NCBI GenBank assembly: GCA_018826295.1
Contig: JAHJZX010000055.1
Location: 124,001-188,000, forward strand
Source: Gammaproteobacteria bacterium
GTDB lineage: Bacteria; Pseudomonadota; Gammaproteobacteria; Enterobacterales; Alteromonadaceae
Direction of reading: 5' to 3'
Length of the DNA: 64,000 bases
Shown: positions 50,178 to 59,749 of the stretch, piece by piece
Position numbering within the stretch: the stretch's first letter is position 1
How the letters are laid out: each line of letters opens with the position of its first letter
Notes under the pieces: model-generated
The model's database searches: none
The model's input: only the letters and a program-made list of their open reading frames with translations
Told to the model about the DNA's origin: nothing
Made by a program: the position numbers and the translations under genes

Positions 50178-50834
50178 TTACAGTTGCCAGTCAACCGGGC
50201 TTTTGCCCTGTTGCTGCAACAAGGCGTTTGCCTGTTTGAAGTGGCCACAACCAAGAAAGCCGCGGTGGGCTGACAGCGGTGACGGATGCGGTGCTTCCAG
50301 CACATGGTGACGCTGGCGGTCAATAAAGCGACCTTTTTTCTGTGCGTGCGAGCCCCACAGCAAAAACACTATGCCGCTACAATGACTGCTGATTTGCGCA
50401 ATCACCTTGTCGGTAAATTGCTCCCAGCCCAGATGGCGGTGTGAATTGGCTTGGGTTGCTACTACCGTCAAAACCGTATTCAGCAGCAACACGCCCTGCT
50501 TTGCCCAGGCTTCCAGACAACCATGAGCCGGGATTTGAAAATCCGGGTACTCCAGCGCCAGCTCTTTATACATATTTTGCAATGACGGCGGCACCCGTAC
50601 GCCGCTGCGCACTGAAAATGCCAAACCATGCGCCTGATTCGGCCCATGGTAAGGATCTTGCCCCAGGATCACCACTTTAAGCTGATCCGGTGCCGTTAGC
50701 TTAAAGGCATTAAACACGTCCGCTTCGGGCGGGTATATTACCTGCCCCGCCAGCCGCGCCTGTTTTACCGTTTCCAACGTGGCGATAAAATATTCCTGCT
50801 GCTTTTCTTCGCCAAGTAACTGCTGCCACGACAT
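50178..50834 (-). CDS. ung: Uracil-DNA glycosylase (family 1)
   Basis: I start at [20 protein letters not shown] (50834); its ATG shares one base with the thrC stop codon. The 218-residue protein has the water-activating motif [27 protein letters not shown], and the DNA-intercalation loop [11 protein letters not shown] with the catalytic His. It removes uracil from DNA. Its overlap with thrC means it is probably expressed from the threonine operon at least in part. Confidence 0.96.
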   Translation of the reverse strand: MSWQQLLGEEKQQEYFIATLETVKQARLAGQVIYPPEADVFNAFKLTAPDQLKVVILGQDPYHGPNQAHGLAFSVRSGVRVPPSLQNMYKELALEYPDFQIPAHGCLEAWAKQGVLLLNTVLTVVATQANSHRHLGWEQFTDKVIAQISSHCSGIVFLLWGSHAQKKGRFIDRQRHHVLEAPHPSPLSAHRGFLGCGHFKQANALLQQQGKSPVDWQL

Positions 50835-52117
50835 TAGCCTGGCTCCAATGACAGCAGAGCCTGTTTCAGCGCGCTGAAATCGGCTGCTATATCCCGGCAT
50901 AGGCTTTGCTCGGCTGCACAGCGTGCTAAGGCCTCCGGCAACGCTAATGGCGTACCGAGGATATTTTCAACCTGCTCTTTAAACTTTGCCGGGTGCGCGG
51001 TACCCAGAAAAATACCAAACTCGTCAGCTTGTATACTGCGCTTCAACGCCTTAAACGCCACCGCTGCGTGCGGCTCACTTAAATAGCCCAGCTGTGACAG
51101 CTGCCTGACGCCCAGAACGGTATCATCTTCATCAACCATCACCGCTTCAATATCATCACGGCTGACCACGCCCTGCGCCAGCAAGGCTTCAACCCGTGGC
51201 CAGTTATTCGGCGCCGCCACATCCATCGCGTTAGACAAGGTAGCGACTGTGGTTTTAGGTTGCCAGTCACCACTGCGCCAGTAACGCGGTACGGTATCAT
51301 TGCTGTTGGTGGCCGCAACCATCCGCTTGATCGGTAAGCCCAGCGCTTTGGCGATCAAGCCGGCGGTCAGGTTACCAAAGTTTCCGCTTGGTACAGCAAT
51401 AACCACCTGCTGCCGCTTTTCAGCCGGCACCTGGGCCATAGCTTCAAAGTAGTAACACACCTGGGCAAACAAACGGCTGATATTAATTGAATTAGCAGAA
51501 TTGATACCCAGTTGCTGCACCAGTGCTTTATCGTCAAATACCTGCTTAACCAATGCCTGACACTGGTCAAAATCACCGTCTACCGCCAGCGTGGTGATAT
51601 TGTCCCCCAGGGTAGTAAATAACTTCTCCTGTAACGGGCTGATTTTACCCTTGGGAAATAAGATCACGACTCTGACGCCGGCTTGACGGTAAAACGCATG
51701 CGCCACGGCAGCACCGGTATCACCTGAAGTGGCGGTAACTATCGTCGTTTCTTTACCTGATTGTGCCTTAGCCAGGGCCTGCGCCATAAAGCGGCCGCCA
51801 AAGTCTTTAAATGCCAGTGTCGGACCATGAAACAACTCCAGGCAGGCCAGATCATCTGCTACCGCGGCCAAAGGTGCCGGAAAAGTAAATGCCTGACGTA
51901 CCATCTGTGTTACTTCGCTGGCGCTGAGCTCGTCGCCAATTAATGCCTGTAAGATCTCGCTGCTGCGCTCTACCAGCGGCATAGCCAGCAGCCGGTCAAT
52001 ATCCAGCTTTGGCCATTGCGTCGGAAAAAACAACCCCTGTTGCTGGCCCAGGCCCTGGCGTACAGCCTGTAAAAAGCTCACCTGCTCGGCTGCTACTTTT
52101 AAGTTAGTTAATTGCAT
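50834..52117 (-). CDS. thrC: Threonine synthase
   Basis: I start at [19 protein letters not shown] (52117) because the longer frame would run 168 bases into thrB. The 427-residue PLP enzyme shows the Lys motif [18 protein letters not shown], the loop [16 protein letters not shown], and [17 protein letters not shown]. It converts O-phosphohomoserine to threonine. It lies 22 bases after thrB. Confidence 0.96.
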   Translation of the reverse strand: MQLTNLKVAAEQVSFLQAVRQGLGQQQGLFFPTQWPKLDIDRLLAMPLVERSSEILQALIGDELSASEVTQMVRQAFTFPAPLAAVADDLACLELFHGPTLAFKDFGGRFMAQALAKAQSGKETTIVTATSGDTGAAVAHAFYRQAGVRVVILFPKGKISPLQEKLFTTLGDNITTLAVDGDFDQCQALVKQVFDDKALVQQLGINSANSINISRLFAQVCYYFEAMAQVPAEKRQQVVIAVPSGNFGNLTAGLIAKALGLPIKRMVAATNSNDTVPRYWRSGDWQPKTTVATLSNAMDVAAPNNWPRVEALLAQGVVSRDDIEAVMVDEDDTVLGVRQLSQLGYLSEPHAAVAFKALKRSIQADEFGIFLGTAHPAKFKEQVENILGTPLALPEALARCAAEQSLCRDIAADFSALKQALLSLEPG

Positions 52118-52139
52118 AATAATTTTAAGGCCTCTTTCA

Positions 52140-53114
52140 CTACAGCGCCCGTGCGCCCTGTGCTGACAAACGACAGATTTGCGTTGTCGCGTCCTGATTT
52201 TTGGCATAATGCCGCGATAAATACTCTGCAGCAAGTTGTGCCTGTGCATCATTGCTACACAGCGCAAACAAGGTCGGACCGGCACCGGAAATGCCCAGAT
52301 GCAGCACGCCTTGCTCTGTCAGTGCTGCACGCAGCGCGGCTAACTCGGGTATCAGTGGCATGCGCGCCGGCTCGGCGATCAGATCGCGGATTGCAGCCAC
52401 GGCTTCAGCTTCATCCGCCACATACATGGCACTGACAAAACGGCTTAGTATGCCGGCAAAGGCAATACTTTGCGCCAGCGATAACTGCTGCGGTAACACA
52501 GCTCGGGCCGCCTTGGTTGATAATACTGTACCGGGATAACACAATACCACCCGCCAGTGCTCAAACCAGGGCAAAGCGCGGCACAGTTTAGCGCTGTCGG
52601 GTAACATTAACTGTAACCCACCGAAATACGACGGTGCCACATTGTCATAATGCACACTGCCGCTTACCCCACCTTCAGCCTGCGCCATCAGTTGCAGTAA
52701 TTCATGCGCCGATAAAGGCTGGCCAAAATACTCATTAAAGGCGTAACAGGCCACCACGATAGAACAGGCGCTGGAACCTAAACCGCTGCCGACCGGTAAA
52801 TTTTTATGTAAGCGCAATGACAGCCGAGGCAATCTGCGGCCGAGTTTTTGCTCAAAGGCGTAAAAACAGCTCAACACCAGATTATCATTGCTCGTTTGCG
52901 GCAGCTGATGGACGTAGCGCCCGACAATGTCGAGGCTTAGCTCTTCGCTTTCAGCGACGATATCCAGCACATCGCCAAACATCTCGCCATTAAGCGGTTC
53001 AAAAGCCGCACCGAGCAAATCAAAACCGACCGAAAAATTACCGGTTGATGCCGGGGCGTAATAACGCTTCAGGTAACTTAAGTTTGCTAATTCAGAAACT
53101 TGCTGCATCGTCAT
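52140..53114 (-). CDS. thrB: Homoserine kinase
   Basis: The 324-residue GHMP kinase has an N-terminal APASTGNFSVGFDLLGAAF, the ATP loop LPVGSGLGSSACSIVVACYAF, and the C-terminal GISGAGPTLFALC. It makes O-phosphohomoserine. Its ATG shares one base with the thrA stop; the second ATG at 53108 is another possible start. Confidence 0.96.
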   Translation of the reverse strand: MTMQQVSELANLSYLKRYYAPASTGNFSVGFDLLGAAFEPLNGEMFGDVLDIVAESEELSLDIVGRYVHQLPQTSNDNLVLSCFYAFEQKLGRRLPRLSLRLHKNLPVGSGLGSSACSIVVACYAFNEYFGQPLSAHELLQLMAQAEGGVSGSVHYDNVAPSYFGGLQLMLPDSAKLCRALPWFEHWRVVLCYPGTVLSTKAARAVLPQQLSLAQSIAFAGILSRFVSAMYVADEAEAVAAIRDLIAEPARMPLIPELAALRAALTEQGVLHLGISGAGPTLFALCSNDAQAQLAAEYLSRHYAKNQDATTQICRLSAQGARAL

Positions 53115-55573
53115 TACACCTGCTGCTGCCAGCCAAGGGTGCGCATCAGATCGCTGAACACCCCGGCTGATGTAACGGCTGCACCAGCACCATAACCGCG
53201 CAATACAAACGGGATCGGCTGATAATAACGGGTGTGAATAGCCAGAGCGTTTTCACCATCTTTGACCTTCGCCAGCGGATGATCAACCTGCAGCGCTTTA
53301 ATGGCGACTTTACACTTGCCATCAACAATCTCACCGATATAACGCAACACCTTGCCTTCTGCTTTGGCCTGAGCAATACGTTTGGCAAATTCAGCATCAA
53401 GCTGGGGCAACTGAGCCAAAAATGCCTCGGTACTGCAGTCTGTGGCAAAGCCGGCCGGCAATACGGCTTCGACTTCGACATCGCTAAGCTCCAGCGTCAT
53501 ACCGGCTTCACGCGCCAGTATCAGTAGCTTGCGGGCCACGTCCATACCGGACAGATCATCACGCGGGTCTGGCTCGGTAAAGCCTTTTGCGCGTGCTTTA
53601 TTTGTTACCTCAGACAAACTGACGCCCGCTTCCAGCTCACCGAAGATATACGACAAAGAGCCGGATAAAATACCCTCAAAGGCGACCAGTTCATCACCGG
53701 CATTCAGTAAGCCCTGCAAAGTGTCGATAACCGGTAAACCTGCACCTACGGTGGTTTCGTATAAAAAGCGCCGGCGATTTTGCTGCGCCAGTTGCCGCAG
53801 TTTCTGGTAGTAACCATAAGTTGCGGTATTGGCTTTTTTGTTCGGTGTTACCACATGAAAGCCGGCCGCCAGAAAATCAGCATACTGGCCGGCAACGGCC
53901 TCTGCACTGGTGCAATCGACTAATACCGGATTAGTCAGGTGCTGCTGACGCACAAAGTCAGCCAGTACCGGCAACGAAAACTGATGCTTTGCCCCGCTTA
54001 GCTGCTCAGCCCAGTGCTGCAAGTCAATACCGTCAGGTTGCAGCAACAGATTTTTACTGTTGGCAATGCCATACACTGTCAGTTTAACCTGGCGGCTGTG
54101 TAAAAACGCTTGCTGGCGATGGATCTGTTGCAACAGCTCACTGCCCACTACGCCACAGCCGACCAGAAAAATATCAATACTGGGAATATGGCTGAAGAAA
54201 TTCTCGTGACAGACCTTAACGGCATTTTTACAGGCCGCCTGCTCAATAACCGCTGAGATTGAGCGTTCGCTGCTATCCTGTGCTATGGCCACCACATTGA
54301 CACGCGCCTGAGCCAGTGACGCGAAAAACTTGGCGGCAACGCCTTGATGCTGGCGCATGCCATCACCTACCAGACTCACTATCGCCATATCTGACTGAAT
54401 ATTCAGCGGCCGCAATAAACCGGTTTGCAACTCCAGCTCAAACTCTTGTTGTAAAGCCCGTTTAGCTGCGGATAAATGCAGTTGTGGTACGCAAAAGCTG
54501 ATGCTGAACTCTGAAGAGGATTGGGTAATTAAACTAACCGAAATCTGCGAGCGCGCCATAGACGCAAACACCCGGCTGGCCATGCCCACCACACCTTTTA
54601 AACCCGGGCCTGACACCGTTATCAATGTCAGATGTTCCAGACTGGAGATCCCCTTTACCAGCGCATCGCCTTCACCGTCGTTGTCAATGCAAGTACCAGG
54701 TGTAGATGGATTAAGCGTGTTTTTGATATAACAAGGGATCTGATAGCGTGCCAGCGGGCCTATGGTTTTTGGATGTAATACTTTAGCGCCAAAATACGAC
54801 AGCTCCATGGCTTCATCGTAAGATAAGCGGTCTATTAGTTTGGCATTTTTTACCTGACGCGGATCGGCACTGTAAACCCCGTCGACATCGGTCCAAATTT
54901 CACACGCGTCAGCCCGCAGGCTGGCTGCAACTATAGCACCGGAATAATCTGAGCCGTTGCGGCCAAGCAGGCAGGTTTCGCCCTGAGCATTGCTGGATAC
55001 AAAACCGGCGATAACATAGACTCTGGCACTGCTGCTGGCGACAGCGCTTTGCAATGTTTGCTCTGACGCGCTGATATCTGCTGTCGCATTTAAATAGTCG
55101 CCACTGCTTTTAACCAATTGCACCGCATCCAGCGCCTGGGCGGCGATATCTGCCGCTTTTAACAGTGCAACCATCAGTGCCACGCTAAATTGCTCGCCTA
55201 AGCCCAGCAACTGCGCTTTGATATGATCCGGACAATGACGCAGCAAAGATATGCCAGTTAACTGGGCGTTGAGTTGTTGTAGCTGCTGTTCAACCACCTG
55301 CTGTGCCGCGGTTAGCTCGACGGCGGCAAACTGAGCCGCTGCATCAGTCAACAGTTGTTGATAACGTTGTGCCAACTGTTGCAGTAGCGGTGCAAAATCA
55401 GACCCCAGATAAGCTAAATCGGTCAGCTCAACCAGGGTGTTTGTTACTCCTTGTGGCGCAGATAACACCAGACAAATACTGTCCGTGCTGCTTTGCTGTT
55501 GCACTATATTTGCAACTTCAGCAAAACGCTGCACTGATGCCAGCGACGACCCACCAAACTTGAGCACCCTCAT
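53114..55573 (-). CDS. thrA: Bifunctional aspartokinase I / homoserine dehydrogenase I
   Basis: The 819-residue protein has an N-terminal aspartate kinase (MRVLKFGGSSLASVQRFAEVA, LLGRNGSDYSGAI), central ACT regulatory domains (~315-465, where threonine binds in E. coli ThrA) and a C-terminal homoserine dehydrogenase (VGCGVVGSELLQQI, TPNKKANT, GAGLPVIDTLQGLLNAGDE). AAGGAG stands 6 bases before the ATG at 55573. It catalyses the first and third steps of threonine synthesis. Confidence 0.97.
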   Translation of the reverse strand: MRVLKFGGSSLASVQRFAEVANIVQQQSSTDSICLVLSAPQGVTNTLVELTDLAYLGSDFAPLLQQLAQRYQQLLTDAAAQFAAVELTAAQQVVEQQLQQLNAQLTGISLLRHCPDHIKAQLLGLGEQFSVALMVALLKAADIAAQALDAVQLVKSSGDYLNATADISASEQTLQSAVASSSARVYVIAGFVSSNAQGETCLLGRNGSDYSGAIVAASLRADACEIWTDVDGVYSADPRQVKNAKLIDRLSYDEAMELSYFGAKVLHPKTIGPLARYQIPCYIKNTLNPSTPGTCIDNDGEGDALVKGISSLEHLTLITVSGPGLKGVVGMASRVFASMARSQISVSLITQSSSEFSISFCVPQLHLSAAKRALQQEFELELQTGLLRPLNIQSDMAIVSLVGDGMRQHQGVAAKFFASLAQARVNVVAIAQDSSERSISAVIEQAACKNAVKVCHENFFSHIPSIDIFLVGCGVVGSELLQQIHRQQAFLHSRQVKLTVYGIANSKNLLLQPDGIDLQHWAEQLSGAKHQFSLPVLADFVRQQHLTNPVLVDCTSAEAVAGQYADFLAAGFHVVTPNKKANTATYGYYQKLRQLAQQNRRRFLYETTVGAGLPVIDTLQGLLNAGDELVAFEGILSGSLSYIFGELEAGVSLSEVTNKARAKGFTEPDPRDDLSGMDVARKLLILAREAGMTLELSDVEVEAVLPAGFATDCSTEAFLAQLPQLDAEFAKRIAQAKAEGKVLRYIGEIVDGKCKVAIKALQVDHPLAKVKDGENALAIHTRYYQPIPFVLRGYGAGAAVTSAGVFSDLMRTLGWQQQV

Positions 55574-55651
55574 TTTTAACTCCTTGCGCTGTTATGACTG
55601 TTATTGTTCAGCTATCGCGACTCTTGGTTTAAAACAGGCCAGAAAACCAGG

Positions 55652-55686
55652 CCAAAAAAAAACCCGTGACATCTGAGGTCACGGGT
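55652..55686 (-). terminator. thr operon attenuator
   Basis: The 9-bp stem ACCCGTGAC / GTCACGGGT (55662-55670, 55678-55686) is followed on the minus strand by nine T's. It sits between the thrL leader peptide and thrA, where premature termination controls the operon. Confidence 0.93.
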
Positions 55687-55716
55687 CTTTTAAACAGACA
55701 ATACTCCGCCGACCTC

Positions 55717-55776
55717 CTACCCCGAAGGGTTGGTGGTAATAATAATGGTGGTGAGTACAGTTGTTTTTATTTTCAT
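55717..55776 (-). CDS. thrL: thr operon leader peptide
   Basis: A 19-codon frame reads MKIKTTVLTTIIITTNPSG and stops at TAG. It has six Thr codons (ACA ACT, ACC ACC, ACC ACC) and four Ile codons, as expected for attenuation by charged tRNA-Thr and tRNA-Ile. It plays the role of E. coli ThrL. It was found by eye directly upstream of the attenuator. A clear ribosome binding site is not visible. Confidence 0.92.
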   Translation of the reverse strand: MKIKTTVLTTIIITTNPSG

Positions 55777-55782
55777 AGCCAC

Positions 55783-55812
55783 ACTATGCACAGACTTATA
55801 GACGGCTGTCAA
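55783..55812 (-). promoter_or_regulatory. Candidate thr operon promoter
   Basis: On the minus strand TTGACA (55807-55812) and CATAGT (55783-55788) are separated by 18 bases. The -35 is perfect and the -10 weak. This would place transcription start almost at the thrL ATG, so the true -10 could instead be TATAAG at 55795-55800 with a different -35. Confidence 0.4.
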
Positions 55813-55832
55813 TGGCTAAATGTGCGGCCAAT

Positions 55833-56792
55833 TCAATTTACCTTTTTAAGGTAATTCTGCTCACTGGCATAAGCTCTGACGCAGTTACGTCCCTGTCGTT
55901 TGGCATTGTACAGGGCAATATCGGTTTGCTGGATCAACTCATCGACACTTTGACCGGTAAAACTGGCAACACCGATACTTAAGGTCACGGCGATGTGTTG
56001 CTGGTTGTAACTGACGGTTTGGCTGGCGATAGCCTGGCACACCCGGTTGGCTACCATCATGGCACCACTCAGAGCGGTCTCGGGCAATATTACGCCAAAT
56101 TCTTCACCACCGTAGCGGCCAAAAATGTCGGTGTCACGCAGCAAAGTGGCGATCTGTTGCGACACAGACATCAGCACGGCATCACCACCCTGATGGCCAT
56201 AGGTATCATTGAGTTGCTTAAATTTATCTAAATCAAACAGCAGTAACGACAGCGGATGCTGATAGCGCGTTGCCCGTTGCAGCTCTAATTGCAACTGCTG
56301 CTGCCAGTAACGGCGGTTAAATATGCCAGTCAGACCATCGATCCGGTTGGCTTGCTCCAATTGCTGCATACTGTTGTGCAACTGTTGCTGATAGACAAAG
56401 GCATCAGTAGCATCTTCAATCAGAATGCAAATATAACCGGCGTTGTTGTCGGCACTGCTAAGCGGCATAATGCTGCAATTTTGCGCCATATATTGGCTAC
56501 CGGTACTGAGCGGTCTTAAGTGCGGTAACTTAAAAATGTACTGCCGCTGCTCCCAGTTACTAAATGCCGGAATTTGCAGTTCCTGAACACTGTCCAGCTT
56601 GCGCTGCAACCAGGCTCTGGGTAGATCAGTAAACACATCAAACAACAACTGCCCCTGCACTTCAGCCAATACCAAATTGGCCCGGCGGGCAATAAACTGA
56701 TTAATAAACACCAACCGGTATTCTGCGTCCAGTACCAGCACGCCGCTGTTCAGCTGCGCTAACAGTGGCTGTAATAACCCTGCTATCTGCAT
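55833..56792 (-). CDS. Diguanylate cyclase with N-terminal PAS domain
   Basis: The 319-residue protein has a PAS-like domain (~10-135, LNSGVLVLDAEYRLVFINQFI...) and a GGDEF domain (~155-310) with the active motif RYGGEEFGVILPE. An inhibitory I-site RDTD lies five residues before GGEEF, so c-di-GMP feedback is likely. It makes c-di-GMP from two GTP. It overlaps the CheC-like gene by one base, linking it to that module. Confidence 0.93.
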   Translation of the reverse strand: MQIAGLLQPLLAQLNSGVLVLDAEYRLVFINQFIARRANLVLAEVQGQLLFDVFTDLPRAWLQRKLDSVQELQIPAFSNWEQRQYIFKLPHLRPLSTGSQYMAQNCSIMPLSSADNNAGYICILIEDATDAFVYQQQLHNSMQQLEQANRIDGLTGIFNRRYWQQQLQLELQRATRYQHPLSLLLFDLDKFKQLNDTYGHQGGDAVLMSVSQQIATLLRDTDIFGRYGGEEFGVILPETALSGAMMVANRVCQAIASQTVSYNQQHIAVTLSIGVASFTGQSVDELIQQTDIALYNAKRQGRNCVRAYASEQNYLKKVN

Positions 56793-57406
56793 CAGAAACC
56801 GGCCAGCACTTTATTCAACATCTGCCGCAGTTGTAGTACCGCTTCTCCTGGTACCAGCAACATCATGTCGCAATTAAAACTGTAATCTATCAGCTGATAA
56901 CGAATATCCACCTGCAACGCCAGCTGCCACTGGCTGGCGGTATCGGCAAGCTTCTGGACAAAATGCTGATCGCGGCTGGACAAAATACGCGGTGCGGCAT
57001 AAGAAAAACTATTTTCCAGCTGCTCAGCCAAACCATTTAAAAACGTTGTCGTCAGCACAGAGCTAATGTCGGTCAACATTTCTGCCTCTGAACTGTCATC
57101 GTCATCGTAACCCAGTAACTGCGCTATCACGCCGACATTTTCCAGCTGGTACAGCATAATGGTTTCGCCACGTAAGCCCTGATCACCAAAAAATCCCAGG
57201 CTGATCAGGCTGGCATTGTGCTGCGGATAACGCCGGGCGAAATGCTCGGGTAATTGCTCTGTTTCAACCAATGCGATGGCCGGTACCTGCAGATGCACCA
57301 GGGTGTCGAGATAGCGTGCCAGCTTGTCGCTGGCCTGCCCCATGGCAACATTAACCAGCTCTTGCAAACAATCGCGTTGCTCTTCGGTGAAATACAAAGT
57401 GGTCAT
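56792..57406 (-). CDS. CheC-like phosphatase of CheY-type regulators
   Basis: The 204-residue protein has one clear CheC active-site helix, D-x3-E-x2-N in RDCLQELVNVAMGQASDKLA. The second expected helix (EMLTDISSVLTTTFLNGLAEQL) has Asp and Ser where Glu and Asn should be, so only one site looks active. CheC/CheX enzymes dephosphorylate CheY-P. Its neighbour upstream is a CheY-like protein with a 4-base overlap, the obvious substrate. Confidence 0.8.
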   Translation of the reverse strand: MTTLYFTEEQRDCLQELVNVAMGQASDKLARYLDTLVHLQVPAIALVETEQLPEHFARRYPQHNASLISLGFFGDQGLRGETIMLYQLENVGVIAQLLGYDDDDSSEAEMLTDISSVLTTTFLNGLAEQLENSFSYAAPRILSSRDQHFVQKLADTASQWQLALQVDIRYQLIDYSFNCDMMLLVPGEAVLQLRQMLNKVLAGF

Positions 57407-57768
57407 ATCAATCCGTACTTATGCATAACCTCGGCTAGCTTTTCTGCACTGGCCGGTTTGCGTACAAAGGCCAGTGCCCCCAAATCCATCACCCGTTTTT
57501 GCATCTCAGGTTGAATATCCGCCGAGACGACAATCACCAGACAATCCATGGCTTCAGCTTTAATCGCTTCTAATACACCAACTCCGTCCAGCTCAGGCAT
57601 AGTCAGGTCCAGAAACACCAGGCCAATTTCGGTAGAACGCAAAATAGCCAACGCTTCCAGGCCATTGCTGGCGGTGACAATGCTGGCGTCAAAATCAGCA
57701 GGCAGCGATTTCTTTAACTGATTACGGGCAAGAAGGGAGTCGTCACAGATTAATACGGTTAGTGCCAT
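57403..57768 (-). CDS. CheY-like single-domain response regulator
   Basis: I start at MALTVLICDDSLLARNQLKKS (57768); the frame opens 26 codons earlier. The 121-residue receiver has the acidic pair ICDDS, phosphoacceptor Asp in LVFLDLTMPELDGVG, the Thr/Ser switch in IVVSADI and Lys in FVRKPAS. It has no output domain. It overlaps the CheC-like gene downstream (ATGA) and is divergent from the histidine kinase. Confidence 0.92.
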   Translation of the reverse strand: MALTVLICDDSLLARNQLKKSLPADFDASIVTASNGLEALAILRSTEIGLVFLDLTMPELDGVGVLEAIKAEAMDCLVIVVSADIQPEMQKRVMDLGALAFVRKPASAEKLAEVMHKYGLI

Positions 57769-57957
57769 GTACTGCAGCCTGTATTGTTGTAATGTTTTGG
57801 GCGTAAACTGGTTAAAAAATATATACATGCTGCGGCCATAATGCAATAACTGAGCTATAAATAGCAGAGATTAGATGCCACTATTTGCAAACAGGTGTTT
57901 ATTGGTTATGGTAGTCTGACAATTCCAAGAAAAACGCCGTTCACACAAGGTTACTTC

Positions 57958-59706
57958 ATGCAGCACAAAAGTCTGTCCCGCAAACTGTTGACCAAAGTCT
58001 TGTCTGTGTATTTTATCCTGACATTTGTGGTAACACTGGGGCAAATTGTCGCCGAGTATTTTAATACCAAAAACCATATCAATGGCGAATTAGAGACCCT
58101 GCAGCAAACCTTTTCCGGCAGTCTGACCCGCGCTATCTGGGAGCTGAATACCCAGCAAGCTCTGGTTATTGCCGATGGCTTATTAGCGATACCGGCCATT
58201 GAAGGCATCATAGTGCGCGATGACAGCGGCGCCGTTATTACCCAATTGGGCCGCTATATCAATATTCAGGAACGTTTCAGCACCCAGCTGGTACGCGAAG
58301 GGGTGCGCCTGACAGAACAACAGTCAGGCATTTTTGGTTATACCTTTCCACTCATTTTCGAATTTTCCGGCCGCGCTACTCAGGTTGGCGATGTCACCCT
58401 GTTTTCCAGCCGGGCGGTGGTAATTGACCGCATTAAAATTGGCATCTACTTTTTGGTTGGCAACGCCTTTTTAAAAACCACTTTCTTGATCATTTTGTTT
58501 CTGATGGCCTTCAGGCGTCAGCTGACGTTACCGCTAACTGAACTTACCCAGCAAATTGAAGACCTTGAGCTAGACCAGCTCGAAGGCACCAAAGTTGAAA
58601 TTCAGCATGATGATACCTCTGAATTAAGCGTAATGGCCGATGCCTTTAACCGCTTAATCGGCCGGGTACAGGATTACAAAACTCAGCTGGAAACCACGCA
58701 AAAGCAATTGATGCTGTCGAACGAAAAACTCGATCAGCATAATTTAATGCTGGAGCAGGAAGTTGCCCGTAAAACCTCTGGCTTAAGCCAGGCCATGATG
58801 GATTTACAACAGCAAAAGCAAGAATTGGAAGTTAAGCAGCAAAGCCTGCGTGAGGAAATTGAACGCCGCCGTCATACCGAAGACGCGCTGCGTGGCAAGC
58901 AAAGCGAACTGGAACGCATTGTTGATGATTTAAAACAAGCACAGGACCGCCTGGTGCAATCAGAAAAAATGGCTGCACTAGGTGGTTTGGTGGCCGGTAT
59001 TACCCATGAAGTGAATACTCCTGTGGGTATAGGTGTCACCGCAACCAGCTTTCTGGCGGAAAAGCTGCACGCTCTGGCGCAGTCATATCAGGATAAAACA
59101 CTATCACCTAAGGCACTGGAGCATTTTATTGCCGAAGCCACCCAGGGTACTGAATTACTGCAATCGAATTTGGTCCGCGCGTCTGAACTGATTGCCAGCT
59201 TTAAGCAAATTGCGGTTGATCAAACCAGCGAAGCGGTGCGCACCATTAACCTGGCGGACTATCTGCACGAAGTGATCCGCTCGTTACAGCCTAACTTTAA
59301 AAAAACCCGCCACCAGATAGAGCTAAACTGCCCGGACAACATCATATTAAGTTGCCCTGCCGGAGCTATCTCACAAATTTTTACGAACCTGTTGATGAAT
59401 TCCTTAATCCATGGTTTTGAAGAGATGGACGCAGGCCAAATCCGCATTACTGTGTTAGACGAAGGCAACAATGTCGATATCAAATACAGCGACAATGGCA
59501 AAGGCTTAGCCCCTGAGCAACTACAGAAACTGTTCCATCCGTTCTTTACCACTAAACGCGATCAGGGTGGTAGCGGCCTTGGCACTCACATAACCTATAA
59601 CTTGGTGCGTCAAACACTGGGAGGCAGTATTACCGTGACCAGTGAGCCCGGTAAAGGTTTGCATTACCATATTTGCTTTCCAAAAAACCTGAAGATATCC
59701 GCATAA
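57958..59706 (+). CDS. Membrane sensor histidine kinase
   Basis: I start at MQHKSLSRKLLTKVLSVYF (57958), after AAGG. The 582-residue protein has TM1 (~14-36), a periplasmic sensor (~37-170), TM2 (~175-197), HAMP (~200-250) and a long coiled coil (~250-345). The HisKA has the unusual box GGLVAGITHEVNTPVGIGVT, and the ATPase has NLLMNSLIHG, DNGKGL and GGSGLGTHI. It is likely to phosphorylate the divergent CheY-like protein; that pairing is inferred from position. Confidence 0.9.
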   Translation: MQHKSLSRKLLTKVLSVYFILTFVVTLGQIVAEYFNTKNHINGELETLQQTFSGSLTRAIWELNTQQALVIADGLLAIPAIEGIIVRDDSGAVITQLGRYINIQERFSTQLVREGVRLTEQQSGIFGYTFPLIFEFSGRATQVGDVTLFSSRAVVIDRIKIGIYFLVGNAFLKTTFLIILFLMAFRRQLTLPLTELTQQIEDLELDQLEGTKVEIQHDDTSELSVMADAFNRLIGRVQDYKTQLETTQKQLMLSNEKLDQHNLMLEQEVARKTSGLSQAMMDLQQQKQELEVKQQSLREEIERRRHTEDALRGKQSELERIVDDLKQAQDRLVQSEKMAALGGLVAGITHEVNTPVGIGVTATSFLAEKLHALAQSYQDKTLSPKALEHFIAEATQGTELLQSNLVRASELIASFKQIAVDQTSEAVRTINLADYLHEVIRSLQPNFKKTRHQIELNCPDNIILSCPAGAISQIFTNLLMNSLIHGFEEMDAGQIRITVLDEGNNVDIKYSDNGKGLAPEQLQKLFHPFFTTKRDQGGSGLGTHITYNLVRQTLGGSITVTSEPGKGLHYHICFPKNLKISA

Positions 59707-59749
59707 TCCGCGTTATACTGCAGGCCTGATTTTGCTAAGTGAGTAGTTT

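Noticed and set aside
52118-52285. 56-codon N-terminal extension of thrC
   Set aside because: It would lie inside thrB in another frame and lacks similarity to threonine synthase; the family N-terminus begins at 52117.
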